A DNA stretch of 64,000 bases from Lacticaseibacillus manihotivorans DSM 13343 = JCM 12514 (GCF_001435035.1 NZ_AZEU01000313.1:1-64000), one strand, 5' to 3'; shown: positions 1 to 9,385, counted from the first letter of the stretch. The notes: generated by a model from the sequence alone, not told the origin. Numbers and translations: made by a program.

Positions 1-180
1 ATGTGCCTTGACCCGATTTTGGCGTTATGAACGTGTGGTTATCTCCTGCTTACGGAGGATCGGACTCATTGGCGATTGATGATGGTTTCAATCGTATTGA
101 AAATCGGCAACTATGATCAATGGGTCTCGACTGGGTGTTTGTGGATAGTTAACCAAACAATTGTGGGTTTTGAGCAGTCG

Positions 181-233
181 TGGTGTCTCACTTATTTTTC
201 TTGTATAATGAAAGGCGTTGAATCAGAAAGGAG
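181..233 (+). promoter_or_regulatory. Likely promoter and RBS of the truB operon
   Basis: A perfect -10 hexamer TATAAT lies at 204-209. A poor -35 (TGGTGT, 181-186) is 17 bases upstream. The Shine-Dalgarno AAAGGAG ends at 233, ten bases before the truB ATG. Bases 1-180 hold no reading frame or hairpin I could support. Confidence 0.5.
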
Positions 234-243
234 CGTCTTGTAG

Positions 244-1164
244 ATGGACGGCATTCTCCCAGTTTACAAACCGGCTGGCATGACCAGCTTTGATGTGATC
301 GCGCAATTGCGGCGACTCATCCATATGAAAAAAATTGGCCATTCAGGCACCCTTGACCCAAGTGTTGATGGGGTGTTGCCGATCGCATTAGGCGCAGCGA
401 CTAAAGCGGTGCCTGCGTTGATGGCTTTAGGCAAAACTTATACCGGAGAAGTCACGTTAGGCTTCTGCACTGAAACTGAAGATCTCGATGGCGCAGAAGT
501 TGAACGCGTTCACTTGAACCAACCGTTTGATGAAACTCAAGTCGACGCGGCGCTGGCAAGCTTAACTGGCACGATCACCCAAGTCCCGCCGATGTTTTCG
601 GCCGTGAAGGTCAACGGTCGGCGCTTATATGAGTATGCGCGCAAAGGTGAAACGGTTGAGCGTCCCAGTCGGCAGGTGACGGTATATAGCTTCAAGCGCA
701 CCAGTGAATTGAAATTTGATGCCGAATCTGGTGTGCAGACGTTCACCTTTGAAGCCAAAGTGTCGAAGGGGACGTATATTCGCACATTAGCCGTTGATGT
801 TGGGCGCAAGCTTGAGGTACCAGCAGTGATGAGTCAACTGACGCGAATCGCTAGTGGTGGGTTCACCTTAGCGCAAACACTTGATCTACGCGAATTGACG
901 CCAGAAACGGCAACGCAAGCAGTCGCGGAACACTTACGCCCAATCGAATATGCCTATGGCGATTTACCGTTAGTCGCATTGACAGCAGATCAGTGGGATC
1001 GCGTGCAGCATGGGCGCTTTTTACAATTAAAACAAACTACCGAAAAAATCGGTTTAACGTATCAAGGCGTGTTAAAAGCGGTCTATCAACAAGCAGACAC
1101 GTTATATCGCCCAGATGTGATGTATTTAACCAACGAAGGAAGTCCAATAGATGCAAGTCATTGA
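244..1164 (+). CDS. truB: tRNA pseudouridine(55) synthase TruB
   Basis: This 306-aa protein isomerises uridine 55 in the T-loop of tRNAs to pseudouridine in the cytoplasm. The family signature GHSGTLDP is at residues 32-39, and D38 is the expected catalytic aspartate. It is followed by the GVLPIALG and KTYTGEV segments that line the active site. A C-terminal PUA-like part follows from about residue 230. The length is normal for Firmicutes TruB. The ATG has a well-spaced AAAGGAG. The 3' end overlaps ribF by 14 bases, so the two are probably co-transcribed and translationally coupled, an order common in Bacilli. Family assignment is firm. Confidence 0.96.
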   Translation: MDGILPVYKPAGMTSFDVIAQLRRLIHMKKIGHSGTLDPSVDGVLPIALGAATKAVPALMALGKTYTGEVTLGFCTETEDLDGAEVERVHLNQPFDETQVDAALASLTGTITQVPPMFSAVKVNGRRLYEYARKGETVERPSRQVTVYSFKRTSELKFDAESGVQTFTFEAKVSKGTYIRTLAVDVGRKLEVPAVMSQLTRIASGGFTLAQTLDLRELTPETATQAVAEHLRPIEYAYGDLPLVALTADQWDRVQHGRFLQLKQTTEKIGLTYQGVLKAVYQQADTLYRPDVMYLTNEGSPIDASH

Positions 1165-2092
1165 TATTCAACCCCCAGTCGTCAACCATCCGCAAACGCC
1201 GCAAGTCTTAGCCTTGGGGTTCTTTGATGGCGTCCACCGTGGTCATCAAGCGGTGATCACCCAAGCCAAACAAATGGCCACTGCCAAAAACATGCCCTTG
1301 GCCGTGATGACTTTTGATGTGCATCCTGCGGTGATCTATCAACATCAACCTGCCGACAGCGTAAAGTATTTGTCGCCGCGCGCCCGCAAAATTGAATTGA
1401 TGCGCACGCTCGGAGTTGACGTGCTGTATTTCGTGCACTTCACGCCAGAATTTGCCGGCCTTGATCCCCAATCATTTGTCGACCAATATTTAGTCGGGTT
1501 AAATGCGGCAGTCGTTGTCGCCGGTTTTGATTATACTTACGGCAAAAAGGCGATCGCCAACATGCAGACGTTACCAGACTATGCGCAAAATCGCTTTGAA
1601 ATCATTTCGGTCCCAGCGCATTTAGATGAAGGCGAGAAAATTTCCTCTACTCGCATTCGTGAAGCGTTAGATACTGGGGATGTCGATTTGGCCAATCGGC
1701 TGCTCGGCTACCACTATCACACCACCGGTTCCGTGGTGCACGGTGAAGCGCGTGGGCGGACGTTAGGTTTTCCCACAGCCAATATCGATACACCAAACGC
1801 TGAACGGCTACCTGGCATCGGGATCTACACCGTGCGCATGCAAGTCAATGGTCAATGGGTGCCAGGCATGGCATCCGTGGGCCGTAATGTGACCTTTGGT
1901 GCTGGCCGGGCCGTGACGCTTGAAATCAACTTATTTGATTTTCACGCGGACATTTACGGGCAATCGGTGGTGGTCGAATGGTTACATTACTTGCGCGGTG
2001 AAGTGAAGTTCGACGGCGCGCAAGGTTTGATCGATCAGTTGAATTTAGACCGCGAGCATTCGCTGACTTGGCTTGAAAAAGAGGCAAACTGA
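1151..2092 (+). CDS. ribF: Bifunctional riboflavin kinase / FAD synthetase RibF
   Basis: This 313-aa enzyme phosphorylates riboflavin to FMN and adenylylates FMN to FAD. The N-terminal nucleotidyltransferase part shows LALGFFDGVHRGHQ (about residues 21-34) and the SSTRIREAL motif near residue 160. The C-terminal riboflavin kinase part shows GRTLGFPTANI near residue 205 and a GIYTV strand after it. The start ATG lies inside the end of truB, preceded by GAAGGA. The stop TGA shares one base with the hemW ATG (TGATG), so it is a coupled member of the truB-ribF-hemW operon. Confidence 0.95.
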   Translation: MQVIDIQPPVVNHPQTPQVLALGFFDGVHRGHQAVITQAKQMATAKNMPLAVMTFDVHPAVIYQHQPADSVKYLSPRARKIELMRTLGVDVLYFVHFTPEFAGLDPQSFVDQYLVGLNAAVVVAGFDYTYGKKAIANMQTLPDYAQNRFEIISVPAHLDEGEKISSTRIREALDTGDVDLANRLLGYHYHTTGSVVHGEARGRTLGFPTANIDTPNAERLPGIGIYTVRMQVNGQWVPGMASVGRNVTFGAGRAVTLEINLFDFHADIYGQSVVVEWLHYLRGEVKFDGAQGLIDQLNLDREHSLTWLEKEAN

Positions 2093-3237
2093 TGGCAGGG
2101 GCTTATATCCATATTCCATTTTGTGAGCATATTTGTTATTACTGTGATTTCAACAAAGTCTTTATCGAAGGCCAGCCCGTCGATGATTACGTGGCGATGT
2201 TGTTGCGCGAAATGCAATTGGTAATGCCACAGTATCCCAATGAGCCGATCGAAACGGTTTATGTGGGTGGGGGCACGCCGACGACTTTGACACCCAAGCA
2301 ACTCGATCAACTGTGTAAAGGGATCCGCGAGATCTTGCATTTTGAACATGGCGAATTCACCTTTGAAGCCAATCCTAATGACTTACAAGCTACTGAGAAG
2401 TTGCAAGTCTTGCATGACAATGGCGTCAATCGGTTGTCCATCGGGGTGCAAAGCCTTGATGATGATATTTTGAAGCGCATCGGACGCATCCATCGCGTCA
2501 AAGATGTTTACACTGCTATCGATAATGCGCGCAAAGTCGGCTTTGAGAATTTATCGATCGATTTGATTTTCCGCTTGCCGGGACAAAGTCGGGATAACTT
2601 CTTGCATAGTTTGCGGGAAACCTTGGCCTTGCAATTGCCGCACTATTCGACATACTCGCTGATTTTGGAACGGAAGACGATTTTTTATAATCTCATGCGT
2701 AAAGGCAAACTCACATTGCCAAGCCAAGATATCGAAGCGGATATGTACCAAGATGCGATCGATTTAATGCACGCCAACGGTCGCGAACAATATGAAATTG
2801 CTAATTTTGCGAAACCTGGATTTGAATGCCAACATAACTTGCTTTACTGGCAAAATGCGCATTACTTTGGCTTCGGCGCCGGTGCTTTTGGCTATTTAGG
2901 CCGTGATCGTTATCACAACTTCGGCCCGATTCAACAATATTTGGCGCCATTGCACGACCACAAGCTGCCAGTGATCGAACATCACTTGGTGCCTTTAGAA
3001 GAACAAATCGAAGAAGAAATGTTCTTAGGCTTACGGACGCGAGCCGGGGTCAGTCGCCAGCGGTTTGCCGATAAATTTCATTTGCAGATCCAAGATGTGT
3101 ATGGTGAATTGCTCGATGATTTACGTCAGCAAGGTTTGGTCGAGCTCAATGGCGATCAAGTGCGTTTGTCTAACCAAGGCATGTTTTTAGGCAATGAAGT
3201 GTTCCAACAATTTCTCTTAGATGATCCGTTAGTATAA
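2092..3237 (+). CDS. hemW: Radical SAM protein HemW (heme chaperone / HemN-like)
   Basis: This 381-aa radical SAM protein starts with IHIPFCEHICYYC, which supplies the CxxxCxxC cluster ligands C11, C15 and C18 for a 4Fe-4S cluster. The next cysteine-free segment, YVGGGTPT, is the glycine-rich SAM-binding motif. A C-terminal HemW domain is present (FLGLRTRAGV). Members in lactobacilli were long called oxygen-independent coproporphyrinogen oxidase, but they resemble HemW, which delivers heme and lacks oxidase activity. The host probably does not make heme, so the in vivo role is uncertain. The ATG overlaps the ribF stop by one base, and a hairpin follows the stop. Confidence 0.9.
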   Translation: MAGAYIHIPFCEHICYYCDFNKVFIEGQPVDDYVAMLLREMQLVMPQYPNEPIETVYVGGGTPTTLTPKQLDQLCKGIREILHFEHGEFTFEANPNDLQATEKLQVLHDNGVNRLSIGVQSLDDDILKRIGRIHRVKDVYTAIDNARKVGFENLSIDLIFRLPGQSRDNFLHSLRETLALQLPHYSTYSLILERKTIFYNLMRKGKLTLPSQDIEADMYQDAIDLMHANGREQYEIANFAKPGFECQHNLLYWQNAHYFGFGAGAFGYLGRDRYHNFGPIQQYLAPLHDHKLPVIEHHLVPLEEQIEEEMFLGLRTRAGVSRQRFADKFHLQIQDVYGELLDDLRQQGLVELNGDQVRLSNQGMFLGNEVFQQFLLDDPLV

Positions 3238-3241
3238 GACT

Positions 3242-3280
3242 CGGGCTTAGGGCTAATCAGTCCTAAGCCCGATTTAATAG
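3242..3280 (+). terminator. Terminator after hemW
   Basis: Perfect 10-bp arms CGGGCTTAGG (3242-3251) and CCTAAGCCCG (3262-3271) enclose a 10-base loop and are followed by a weak T-rich tail (ATTTAAT). It separates the truB operon from the heat-shock operon. Confidence 0.75.
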
Positions 3281-3309
3281 GAAAAACTGCAATTTTTAGC
3301 ACTCTACCC

Positions 3310-3341
3310 TTGACTATGCTAAGTGGGGTTGCTAGTATAGT
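3310..3341 (+). promoter_or_regulatory. Vegetative promoter of hrcA-grpE
   Basis: A -35 TTGACT (3310-3315) lies 17 bases before a -10 TAGTAT (3333-3338). The -10 is preceded by the extended -10 bases TGC. The overlapping TATAGT at 3336-3341 is a second option. The CIRCE-like operator lies immediately downstream, where HrcA would block transcription. Confidence 0.7.
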
Positions 3342-3350
3342 AATTGTTAG

Positions 3351-3378
3351 TTAGCACTCCTATGGTGCTGTGTGCTAA
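3351..3378 (+). promoter_or_regulatory. CIRCE operator (HrcA binding site), one base longer than consensus
   Basis: The left arm TTAGCACTC (3351-3359) is identical to the CIRCE consensus. The right arm reads GTGTGCTAA (3370-3378) instead of GAGTGCTAA. The spacer counts to 10 bases, whereas the classical element has 9. It sits between the promoter and the hrcA start, as expected for HrcA autorepression of the chaperone operon. Confidence 0.85.
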
Positions 3379-3393
3379 GAAGAAGGTGGCAAT

Positions 3394-4440
3394 ATGTTGA
3401 CGAAACGCCAACTGCTCGTTTTAAAAGAGATCATCCGCTCCTTCACGGAAACCAATCAGCCAGTCGGGTCCAAGACTTTAATGCAAGAGCTGCCGATCCA
3501 TGTCAGCTCGGCGACGATCCGCAATGATATGGCAGCGTTAGAAGAAGCCGGATTGATCACTAAGACGCACAGTAGCTCAGGGCGCGTGCCCTCGACCAAA
3601 GGCTACCGCTTTTACCTTGACAACTTAGTCGAACCGGCGCAGGCAGAACCTGCCGAAATCGCCGCGATTCAGCAAGGTTTCGGTGGCCACTTTTACAAAA
3701 TGGATGAAATCGTTGCCCAGTCGGCGCGCATTTTATCCAATTTAACCAACTACACGGCCATCACCCTTGGCCCTGAAGTTGCGCAACTCAAATTAACCGG
3801 TTTTCGCATGGTACCGCTGGGCAATCATCAAGTGATGGCGATTTTGGTCACCAGCAACGGCAACGTGGTCAACCAATTGTTCACGCTGCCTGGTGAAGTC
3901 GATTCCGAAGAAGTGGAAAAGGCGATCCGCATCGTCAACGACCAGCTCGTCGGCTTACCGCTGGCGCAAGTGGCTCAGAAGTTGACCACTGATGTCCCGG
4001 CATTGTTATTCCAATACATGTCCAGTCCTGATGGGTTCTTGGACATTTTCGGTAGCGTCTTGAAACAAGCTGCCGCGGAACGCTTTTATGTTGGCGGGCG
4101 GTTGAATCTAATGGATTACTTGGATGATTCCGACGTGCGCCGCGTCAAGCAGATCTTCAGCTTGTTCGACGATGACACCGGCGACATCAACCGCTTGATC
4201 GGCCCGATTTCATCCAAACAAGATGTCCAAGTGCATTTAGGTCAGGAATTGACCCCTGATGTTCTCGACGACTTGTCTGTGATCACTGCCAGTTATTCCG
4301 TCGGTGATCACGGTACCGGGATGATCGCGTTACTCGGACCGACCCAAATGCCGTATTCGAAAATGATCGGCTTGCTCGACGCCTTTCGTGAAGAGCTCGC
4401 TAAACGGCTGACCGATTATTATTCACATTTTGATCAATAA
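3394..4440 (+). CDS. hrcA: Heat-inducible transcription repressor HrcA
   Basis: This 348-aa repressor binds CIRCE elements and depends on GroEL for folding, so it releases the chaperone genes under heat stress. An N-terminal winged helix (residues 1-75) contains [14 protein letters not shown] and [17 protein letters not shown]. The conserved [12 protein letters not shown] segment follows, and the C-terminal HrcA core ends near the stop. The length is typical. The start is the ATG 15 bases after the CIRCE right arm, with AAGAAGG upstream. It is the first gene of hrcA-grpE-dnaK-dnaJ. Confidence 0.96.
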   Translation: MLTKRQLLVLKEIIRSFTETNQPVGSKTLMQELPIHVSSATIRNDMAALEEAGLITKTHSSSGRVPSTKGYRFYLDNLVEPAQAEPAEIAAIQQGFGGHFYKMDEIVAQSARILSNLTNYTAITLGPEVAQLKLTGFRMVPLGNHQVMAILVTSNGNVVNQLFTLPGEVDSEEVEKAIRIVNDQLVGLPLAQVAQKLTTDVPALLFQYMSSPDGFLDIFGSVLKQAAAERFYVGGRLNLMDYLDDSDVRRVKQIFSLFDDDTGDINRLIGPISSKQDVQVHLGQELTPDVLDDLSVITASYSVGDHGTGMIALLGPTQMPYSKMIGLLDAFREELAKRLTDYYSHFDQ

Positions 4441-4454
4441 GAAGGAGGCCGCTC

Positions 4455-5009
4455 ATGGCAGACGAACCAGAAGAAAAGAAGGATCAAAAGCAACCTGAAC
4501 CTTCATTAAAAGAAGAAATCGAAGCAGAAATGAAAGCTGACCTCGACGAGCAAGTCAAAGAAGAACCAGTTGACATCAAAGTCTTGCAAAAAGAACGCGA
4601 CGACTTTGAAGACAAGTACTTGCGCGCCGCCGCAGAAATCAGCAACATGAACAACCGTTTCAATAAAGAACGCGCGAGCTTGTTGCAATACGATGGCCAA
4701 AAGCTTGCGACTGCAGTGCTACCAGTGTTAGACAACTTGGAACGTGCGCTGCAATCCTCACAAGATGACAGCGATCCATTGAAAAAAGGCGTCGAAATGG
4801 TTTATAGCCATCTTGAAGCCGCATTGAAGGATAACAAGGTCGAAGCCGTGCCAGCAGAAGGCAAGTTTGACCCCACCATGCATCAAGCAGTTCAAACAGT
4901 GCCAGCGGATGACGATCATCCAAAAGACACCATCGTGCAAGTCTTACAAAAAGGCTACAAGATGAAAGATCGTGTCTTACGTCCGGCGATGGTGGTTGTC
5001 GCCAGCTAA
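4455..5009 (+). CDS. grpE: Nucleotide exchange factor GrpE
   Basis: This 184-aa GrpE releases ADP from DnaK. A charged, Glu/Lys-rich N-terminus (residues 1-60) leads into the long coiled-coil helix with DKYLRAAAEISNMNNRF. The C-terminal beta domain contains GKFDPTMHQAVQ and ends with GYKMKDRVLRPAMVVV, the family hallmark. It has a strong RBS (AAGGAGG) and starts 14 bases after hrcA. About 260 bases of hairpin-rich sequence separate it from dnaK, so expression of dnaK relative to grpE may be adjusted there. Confidence 0.96.
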   Translation: MADEPEEKKDQKQPEPSLKEEIEAEMKADLDEQVKEEPVDIKVLQKERDDFEDKYLRAAAEISNMNNRFNKERASLLQYDGQKLATAVLPVLDNLERALQSSQDDSDPLKKGVEMVYSHLEAALKDNKVEAVPAEGKFDPTMHQAVQTVPADDDHPKDTIVQVLQKGYKMKDRVLRPAMVVVAS

Positions 5010-5017
5010 GGCGGATG

Positions 5018-5077
5018 GGTTTCCAGTCAAGCACAAGTTTGCACTTGGTTGTGCTGACTTGTGCTTGGCTGGGAACC
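5018..5077 (+). repeat. 20-bp-stem hairpin between grpE and dnaK
   Basis: Arms 5018-5037 (starts GGTTTCCAGTCAAG) and 5058-5077 pair over 20 bases with only G-T wobbles as exceptions, around a 20-base loop. There is no clear T-run, so processing or mRNA stabilisation is as likely as termination. It directly precedes the larger repeat at 5101-5227. Confidence 0.7.
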
Positions 5078-5100
5078 AAAGTTTTCGCGGTATCAGTCGT

Positions 5101-5227
5101 CGAGCTTTTGAAAACAACGCAGACCCGGCTAGCTACGCTCAACACTTCGGCCCAAAGTGCGGGCCAAACCGCGGGCCAAACCGCTGAGCTAGGCTACCCG
5201 GCCTGCTAAGATCGTTTTCAAAAACTC
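5101..5227 (-). repeat. Hairpin repeat element, copy A (grpE-dnaK gap)
   Basis: The outer arms 5102-5115 and 5214-5227 are inverted repeats with one mismatch. The core 5118-5210 read on the minus strand aligns end to end with the core of the copy at 7143-7256. Shared blocks include TTAGCAGG, GGTAGCCTAG, ACTTTGGG and GTAGCTAGC. Copy A contains a 12-bp tandem duplication GCGGGCCAAACC (5159-5170 and 5171-5182) that copy B has once. One internal stem differs between copies by paired changes. It is an intergenic, REP/MITE-like structured repeat; I know no named family for it. Confidence 0.75.
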
Positions 5228-5266
5228 TGGTAAATTTGTTAATCAATTTTAAAAGAAGGTAGAACA

Positions 5267-7126
5267 ATGAGTAAAGTTATTGGGATCGACTTAGGGACCA
5301 CCAACTCCGCGGTTGCGGTGCTTGAAGGTGGCCAACCAAAGATCATCACAAACCCAGAAGGCAACCGTACCACGCCTTCCGTCGTCGCTTTTAAAGACGG
5401 CGAAATCCAAGTTGGTGAAGTGGCCAAGCGCCAAGCTATCACCAACCCAGATACCATCGTGTCCATCAAGCGTCACATGGGCGAAGCAGGTTACACCGTT
5501 AAAGTCGGTGACAAGGACTATACCCCTCAAGAAATTTCTGCACAGATCTTACAATACATCAAAGGCTTTGCCCAAGATTATTTAGGCGAAGATGTCACTG
5601 ACGCTGTTATCACCGTACCTGCATACTTCAACGACTCCCAACGCCAAGCCACTAAAGACGCTGGTAAAATCGCTGGCTTGAACGTTTCTCGGATCGTCAA
5701 CGAACCAACGGCTTCCGCCTTAGCTTATGGCTTGGACAAAGGCGACGCTGATGAAAAAGTCTTAGTTTATGATCTTGGCGGTGGGACTTTTGATGTGTCC
5801 ATCCTGCAATTAGGCGATGGTGTTTTTGAAGTCTTGTCCACTAACGGTGATACTAAGCTTGGTGGCGATGACTTTGATAACAAGATCATCGACTGGTTAG
5901 TCGCAGAATTTAAGGCTGACAACAACATCGACTTGTCCAAAGACAAGATGGCGATGCAACGCTTAAAGGATGCCGCTGAAAAAGCTAAGAAAGACTTGTC
6001 TGGTGTTTCTTCCACGCAAATCTCCTTACCATTTATCTCTGCTGGCGCCAATGGCCCACTGCATTTGGAACGGACTTTGACTAAGGCCAAGTTCGACCAA
6101 ATGACTGAAGACTTAGTTGAAAAGACTAAGATCCCAGTTGACAATGCCTTAAAGGATGCTGGCTTAACTGCATCTGACTTGGACAAAGTCATTTTAAACG
6201 GTGGTTCCACTCGGATCCCTGCGGTTCAAGAAGCCGTTAAGTCTTGGACTGGCAAAGAACCAGATCACTCCATCAACCCTGATGAAGCCGTTGCCTTAGG
6301 TGCTGCTATCCAAGGTGGGGTCATTTCTGGTGATGTGAAAGACGTTGTCCTCTTGGATGTCACGCCATTATCTCTTGGGATCGAAACCATGGGCGGTGTG
6401 TTCACTAAGTTGATCGATCGTAACACCACGATTCCAACGTCCAAGTCTCAAGTCTTCTCCACAGCTGCTGACAACCAACCAGCTGTTGACATCCATGTCT
6501 TGCAAGGCGAACGCCCAATGGCCGCTGACAACAAGACATTAGGTCGCTTCCAACTCACTGATATTCCTGCTGCCCCTCGTGGCGTGCCACAAATCGAAGT
6601 TAAATTCGATATCGATAAAAACGGGATCGTCCAAGTTTCCGCTAAGGATATGGGCACCGGCAAGTCACAAGATATCACCATCAAGAGTTCTAGTGGCTTA
6701 TCCGACGAGGAAATCGATCGCATGATGAAAGAAGCCAAGGAAAACGAAGAAGCCGACAAAGCCCGCAAAGAAGAAGTGGACTTAAAGAACGATGTCGACC
6801 AGCTCTTATTCCAAACTGACAAGACCTTGAAGGACTTGAAGGGTAAGGTTTCTGACGACGAGATCAAGAAGGCTGAAGATGCTAAGGAAGCCTTGAAGAA
6901 GGCCCAACAAGAAAACAACATCGAAGACATGAAAGCCAAGCGCGATGATTTGAACAAGATCGTCCAAGACTTAACCGTTAAGCTGTACGAACAAGCCCAA
7001 AAGGAACAACAAGCCCAACAAGCAAGTGGTGCCCAAGGCGATGCGAGTGCTGCTAGCGACGACAAGAAGTCCGATGATGACGACACCATCGATGGCGAAT
7101 ACAAAGACGTCAACGATAAGAAGTAG
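5267..7126 (+). CDS. dnaK: Molecular chaperone DnaK (Hsp70)
   Basis: This 619-aa Hsp70 has an N-terminal ATPase domain ([13 protein letters not shown] at residues 5-17, [12 protein letters not shown] near 170, [10 protein letters not shown] near 320). Next come the interdomain linker [18 protein letters not shown] and a substrate-binding domain. The acidic C-terminal tail reads [17 protein letters not shown]. It folds nascent and heat-damaged proteins with GrpE and DnaJ. AAGAAGGTAG precedes the ATG. The codon usage is strongly biased toward favoured codons, as expected for a highly expressed gene. A large hairpin repeat lies on each side. Confidence 0.98.
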   Translation: MSKVIGIDLGTTNSAVAVLEGGQPKIITNPEGNRTTPSVVAFKDGEIQVGEVAKRQAITNPDTIVSIKRHMGEAGYTVKVGDKDYTPQEISAQILQYIKGFAQDYLGEDVTDAVITVPAYFNDSQRQATKDAGKIAGLNVSRIVNEPTASALAYGLDKGDADEKVLVYDLGGGTFDVSILQLGDGVFEVLSTNGDTKLGGDDFDNKIIDWLVAEFKADNNIDLSKDKMAMQRLKDAAEKAKKDLSGVSSTQISLPFISAGANGPLHLERTLTKAKFDQMTEDLVEKTKIPVDNALKDAGLTASDLDKVILNGGSTRIPAVQEAVKSWTGKEPDHSINPDEAVALGAAIQGGVISGDVKDVVLLDVTPLSLGIETMGGVFTKLIDRNTTIPTSKSQVFSTAADNQPAVDIHVLQGERPMAADNKTLGRFQLTDIPAAPRGVPQIEVKFDIDKNGIVQVSAKDMGTGKSQDITIKSSSGLSDEEIDRMMKEAKENEEADKARKEEVDLKNDVDQLLFQTDKTLKDLKGKVSDDEIKKAEDAKEALKKAQQENNIEDMKAKRDDLNKIVQDLTVKLYEQAQKEQQAQQASGAQGDASAASDDKKSDDDDTIDGEYKDVNDKK

Positions 7127-7142
7127 TCTCTGCAAAAAACAA

Positions 7143-7256
7143 GAGATTCTCGACGCGCTTTTAGCAGGTCAGGTAGCCTAGATGATCGGTTTGACCCGCA
7201 CTTTGGGGCGAATCGATCATCGTAGCTAGCTGCGCCTGCGTTGCGTCGCGAATCTC
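7143..7256 (+). repeat. Hairpin repeat element, copy B (dnaK-dnaJ gap)
   Basis: Outer arms 7143-7155 and 7244-7256 pair with one mismatch, and inside them GCAGG pairs with CCTGC. The inner stem ATGATC / GATCAT is perfect, while in copy A the matching positions read CTCAGC / GTTGAG and still pair. Copy B is in forward orientation, whereas copy A near 5.1 kb is inverted. Confidence 0.75.
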
Positions 7257-7260
7257 GACG

Positions 7261-7289
7261 AAGCCAAAGCCAGCTGGCTTTGGCTTTTT
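7261..7289 (+). terminator. Terminator after dnaK
   Basis: A perfect 26-base palindrome (arms 7261-7273 and 7274-7286, AAGCCAAAGCCAG and its complement) runs into a T-run ending at 7289. It would end most dnaK transcripts before dnaJ, so dnaJ may rely on read-through or its own promoter. Confidence 0.85.
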
Positions 7290-7369
7290 GTTTGAATCCA
7301 GAGGCTAGTCGTACTCGACGAAATGTGTTATTCTGGATTAGCTTTTGGTGCAGAGTTTAGGAGGCAATA

Positions 7370-8521
7370 ATGGCTCAAAAAGATTACTATGATGTCTTAG
7401 GCGTTAGTCGCGATGCTGATGATGCCACCATCAAGAAGGCCTTCCGGCAACTTTCTAAGAAATATCACCCAGATATCAACCATGAACCTGGGGCCGAAGA
7501 AAAATTCAAAGAGATCAATGAAGCTTATCAGGTCTTGTCTGATCCGCAAAAACGGGCGGCATTTGACCAATATGGCTCTGCTGACGGTCCGCAAGGCGGA
7601 TTCGGTGGCGGCGGTCAAGGCTTTAGCGGCTTTGGTGGCCAAGGTTTCAGTGGTCAAGGCACTGGGTTTGAAGATATCTTCAGTCAGTTCTTTGGCGGCG
7701 GTGGCCAACAACAACGGGCCAATTCCCCTCGCCAAGGGGCAGACTTACAATACCGCATGGACTTGAAGTTTGAAGAAGCGGTGTTTGGCAAAGACACCAA
7801 GATCTCTTATGATCGCCAAGCGTTGTGTCACACTTGTGGTGGCTCTGGCGCCAAACCTGGCACTAGCCCAATCACTTGTCACAAGTGCCATGGCTCAGGC
7901 TACATTCAAGTGCAACGCAACACCCCACTTGGTGCGATGATGAGCCAAGAAGTCTGCGACGTTTGCCGTGGGACTGGTAAAGAAATCAAAGACAAGTGTG
8001 TGGATTGCCACGGCACTGGTCACAAGAACGAACGCCACACCATCGACGTCAAAGTGCCTGCTGGTGTTGAAGACGGGCAACAAATGCGTTTGCGCGAAGC
8101 TGGTGAAGCCGGAACCAATGGCGGCCCTTATGGGGATCTGTACATTGTCTTCCGCGTTGCCCCAAGCGACAAGTTCGAACGCGATGGCGCGACGATTTAC
8201 TTAAAGATCCCGATTTCTTTTGCTCAAGCGGCTTTAGGGGATGCCATCAAAGTCGACACCGTTCACGGCCAAGTCGAATTGAAGATTCCAGCCGGCACCC
8301 AAACCCAAAGCAAGTTCCGCTTGCGAGGCAAAGGGGCACCGCGCTTGCAAGGCAGTGGCATGGGGGATCAAATCGTCACGGTCAATGTCCAAACGCCAAA
8401 AAATTTGAATAGTAAACAAAAAGAGGCCTTGATGGCTTTTGCCGCTGCTAGCGGTGAAGACGTGACCCCTCGAGAGGGAAGCTTGTTTGATCGTGTGAAA
8501 GACGCGTTTAAAGGCAAGTAA
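7370..8521 (+). CDS. dnaJ: Co-chaperone DnaJ (Hsp40)
   Basis: This 383-aa type I Hsp40 stimulates DnaK ATPase. The J domain (1-70) contains KKYHPDIN with the HPD triad. A Gly/Phe-rich linker with GFGG repeats follows. The zinc domain has four CxxCxGxG-like repeats ([32 protein letters not shown]) at about residues 150-215, followed by two C-terminal beta domains. All cysteines are intact. The ATG is preceded by TTAGGAGG. It is the last gene of the heat-shock operon and is followed by a hairpin with a T-run. Confidence 0.97.
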   Translation: MAQKDYYDVLGVSRDADDATIKKAFRQLSKKYHPDINHEPGAEEKFKEINEAYQVLSDPQKRAAFDQYGSADGPQGGFGGGGQGFSGFGGQGFSGQGTGFEDIFSQFFGGGGQQQRANSPRQGADLQYRMDLKFEEAVFGKDTKISYDRQALCHTCGGSGAKPGTSPITCHKCHGSGYIQVQRNTPLGAMMSQEVCDVCRGTGKEIKDKCVDCHGTGHKNERHTIDVKVPAGVEDGQQMRLREAGEAGTNGGPYGDLYIVFRVAPSDKFERDGATIYLKIPISFAQAALGDAIKVDTVHGQVELKIPAGTQTQSKFRLRGKGAPRLQGSGMGDQIVTVNVQTPKNLNSKQKEALMAFAAASGEDVTPREGSLFDRVKDAFKGK

Positions 8522-8525
8522 CCGT

Positions 8526-8563
8526 AAAGTGATGATCTGGTTGATGCCGGTCATCGCTTTTTT
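8526..8563 (+). terminator. Terminator after dnaJ
   Basis: AAAGTGATGA (8526-8535) pairs with TCATCGCTTT (8551-8560). The inner CTGG/CCGG pairs extend the stem, and a T-run follows to 8563. Confidence 0.8.
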
Positions 8564-8625
8564 GTTGCGCCAATTTTCGCGAAGTGGTAGGCTAACGACA
8601 ATTCACCAAAAAGGAAGTCGTCTAT

Positions 8626-9345
8626 ATGTTGCCCATTATTGCTATCACTGCCGATACACTGATCGATCATTCACCGATGATCAATCAACACAATGCGGAT
8701 ATGGCGCCAAGTCCGATCAAGGAAGCGGTGCTTGCCGCCGGTGGGGTACCGATCATTTTCCCGGTGCCCAGTTCACTTGAAGACGTTGATGTGATGGTGG
8801 CGGCGTTGGGGCCTCGCTTTGATGGCTTGATTTTACCAGGGGGGCCAGATGTTGACCCAACGACTTACGGACAGGAGCCTCAGCCGCGATTAGGGCGGAC
8901 GAATTATCTGAAAGACGCGTTTGAAATCGCCTTGGTCAAGGCTGTGCTAAAAGCGGGAAAACCGATTTTTGCGATTTGTCGAGGATTACAAATTGCTAAT
9001 GTGGCGATGGGCGGAACGTTGTATCAAGATTTACAAGGCGTCGCCACAATCAAACATATCCAAGCGGCGCCAGGAAATTTTCCGACGCATCATGTCAAAT
9101 GTGTGCCTGCCAGTCGCATCGCCTCGCTAGTTGGCACCAGTAGTTTCGTCAACTCCCCGCATCACCAAGCGGTTGCCCAACCAGCACCAGGCTTAAGCGT
9201 CACCGCGCAGGCCCAAGATGGGGTGATCGAAGCCTTGGAAGGGGAGCATTTCTTAGGCGTGCAGTGGCATCCAGAAAATCTTTGGCAACAAGATCCGACG
9301 CAATTCAGCTTGTTTACCGACTTGGTTGCGCGCGCCCAGCATTGA
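8626..9345 (+). CDS. Class I glutamine amidotransferase-like peptidase C26 (gamma-glutamyl hydrolase family)
   Basis: This 239-aa member of the gamma-glutamyl-gamma-aminobutyrate hydrolase family probably hydrolyses a gamma-glutamyl amide. The oxyanion motif LILPGGPDVDP is near residue 67. The nucleophile elbow AICRGLQ holds the catalytic Cys near residue 118. GVQWHPE holds the catalytic His near residue 208. The true substrate cannot be read from the sequence; GABA, polyglutamate or polyamine conjugates are all possible. It is a single-gene unit between the dnaJ terminator and a bidirectional terminator. The start ATG has AAAAGGAAG upstream. Confidence 0.85.
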   Translation: MLPIIAITADTLIDHSPMINQHNADMAPSPIKEAVLAAGGVPIIFPVPSSLEDVDVMVAALGPRFDGLILPGGPDVDPTTYGQEPQPRLGRTNYLKDAFEIALVKAVLKAGKPIFAICRGLQIANVAMGGTLYQDLQGVATIKHIQAAPGNFPTHHVKCVPASRIASLVGTSSFVNSPHHQAVAQPAPGLSVTAQAQDGVIEALEGEHFLGVQWHPENLWQQDPTQFSLFTDLVARAQH

Positions 9346-9384
9346 CAAAAGCCTTCCACATTTCTCGTGTGGAAGGCTTTTGTC
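9344..9384. terminator. Bidirectional terminator between the C26 peptidase and trpG
   Basis: Perfect 17-bp arms (9344-9360 and 9368-9384) enclose a 7-base loop and carry A-runs and T-runs on either side. It serves the plus-strand peptidase gene and the converging trpE-trpG operon. Confidence 0.9.
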
Positions 9385-9385
9385 G

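Noticed and set aside
1-30. TTGACCCGATTTTGGCG resembles the core of the dnaK-flanking repeat
   Set aside because: Only a short partial match without the flanking stems; insufficient to call a third copy.
6448-7113. 221-codon open frame on the minus strand inside dnaK
   Set aside because: It lies wholly antisense to dnaK, has a Ser/Leu-rich composition reflecting dnaK codon bias, and has no RBS or family.
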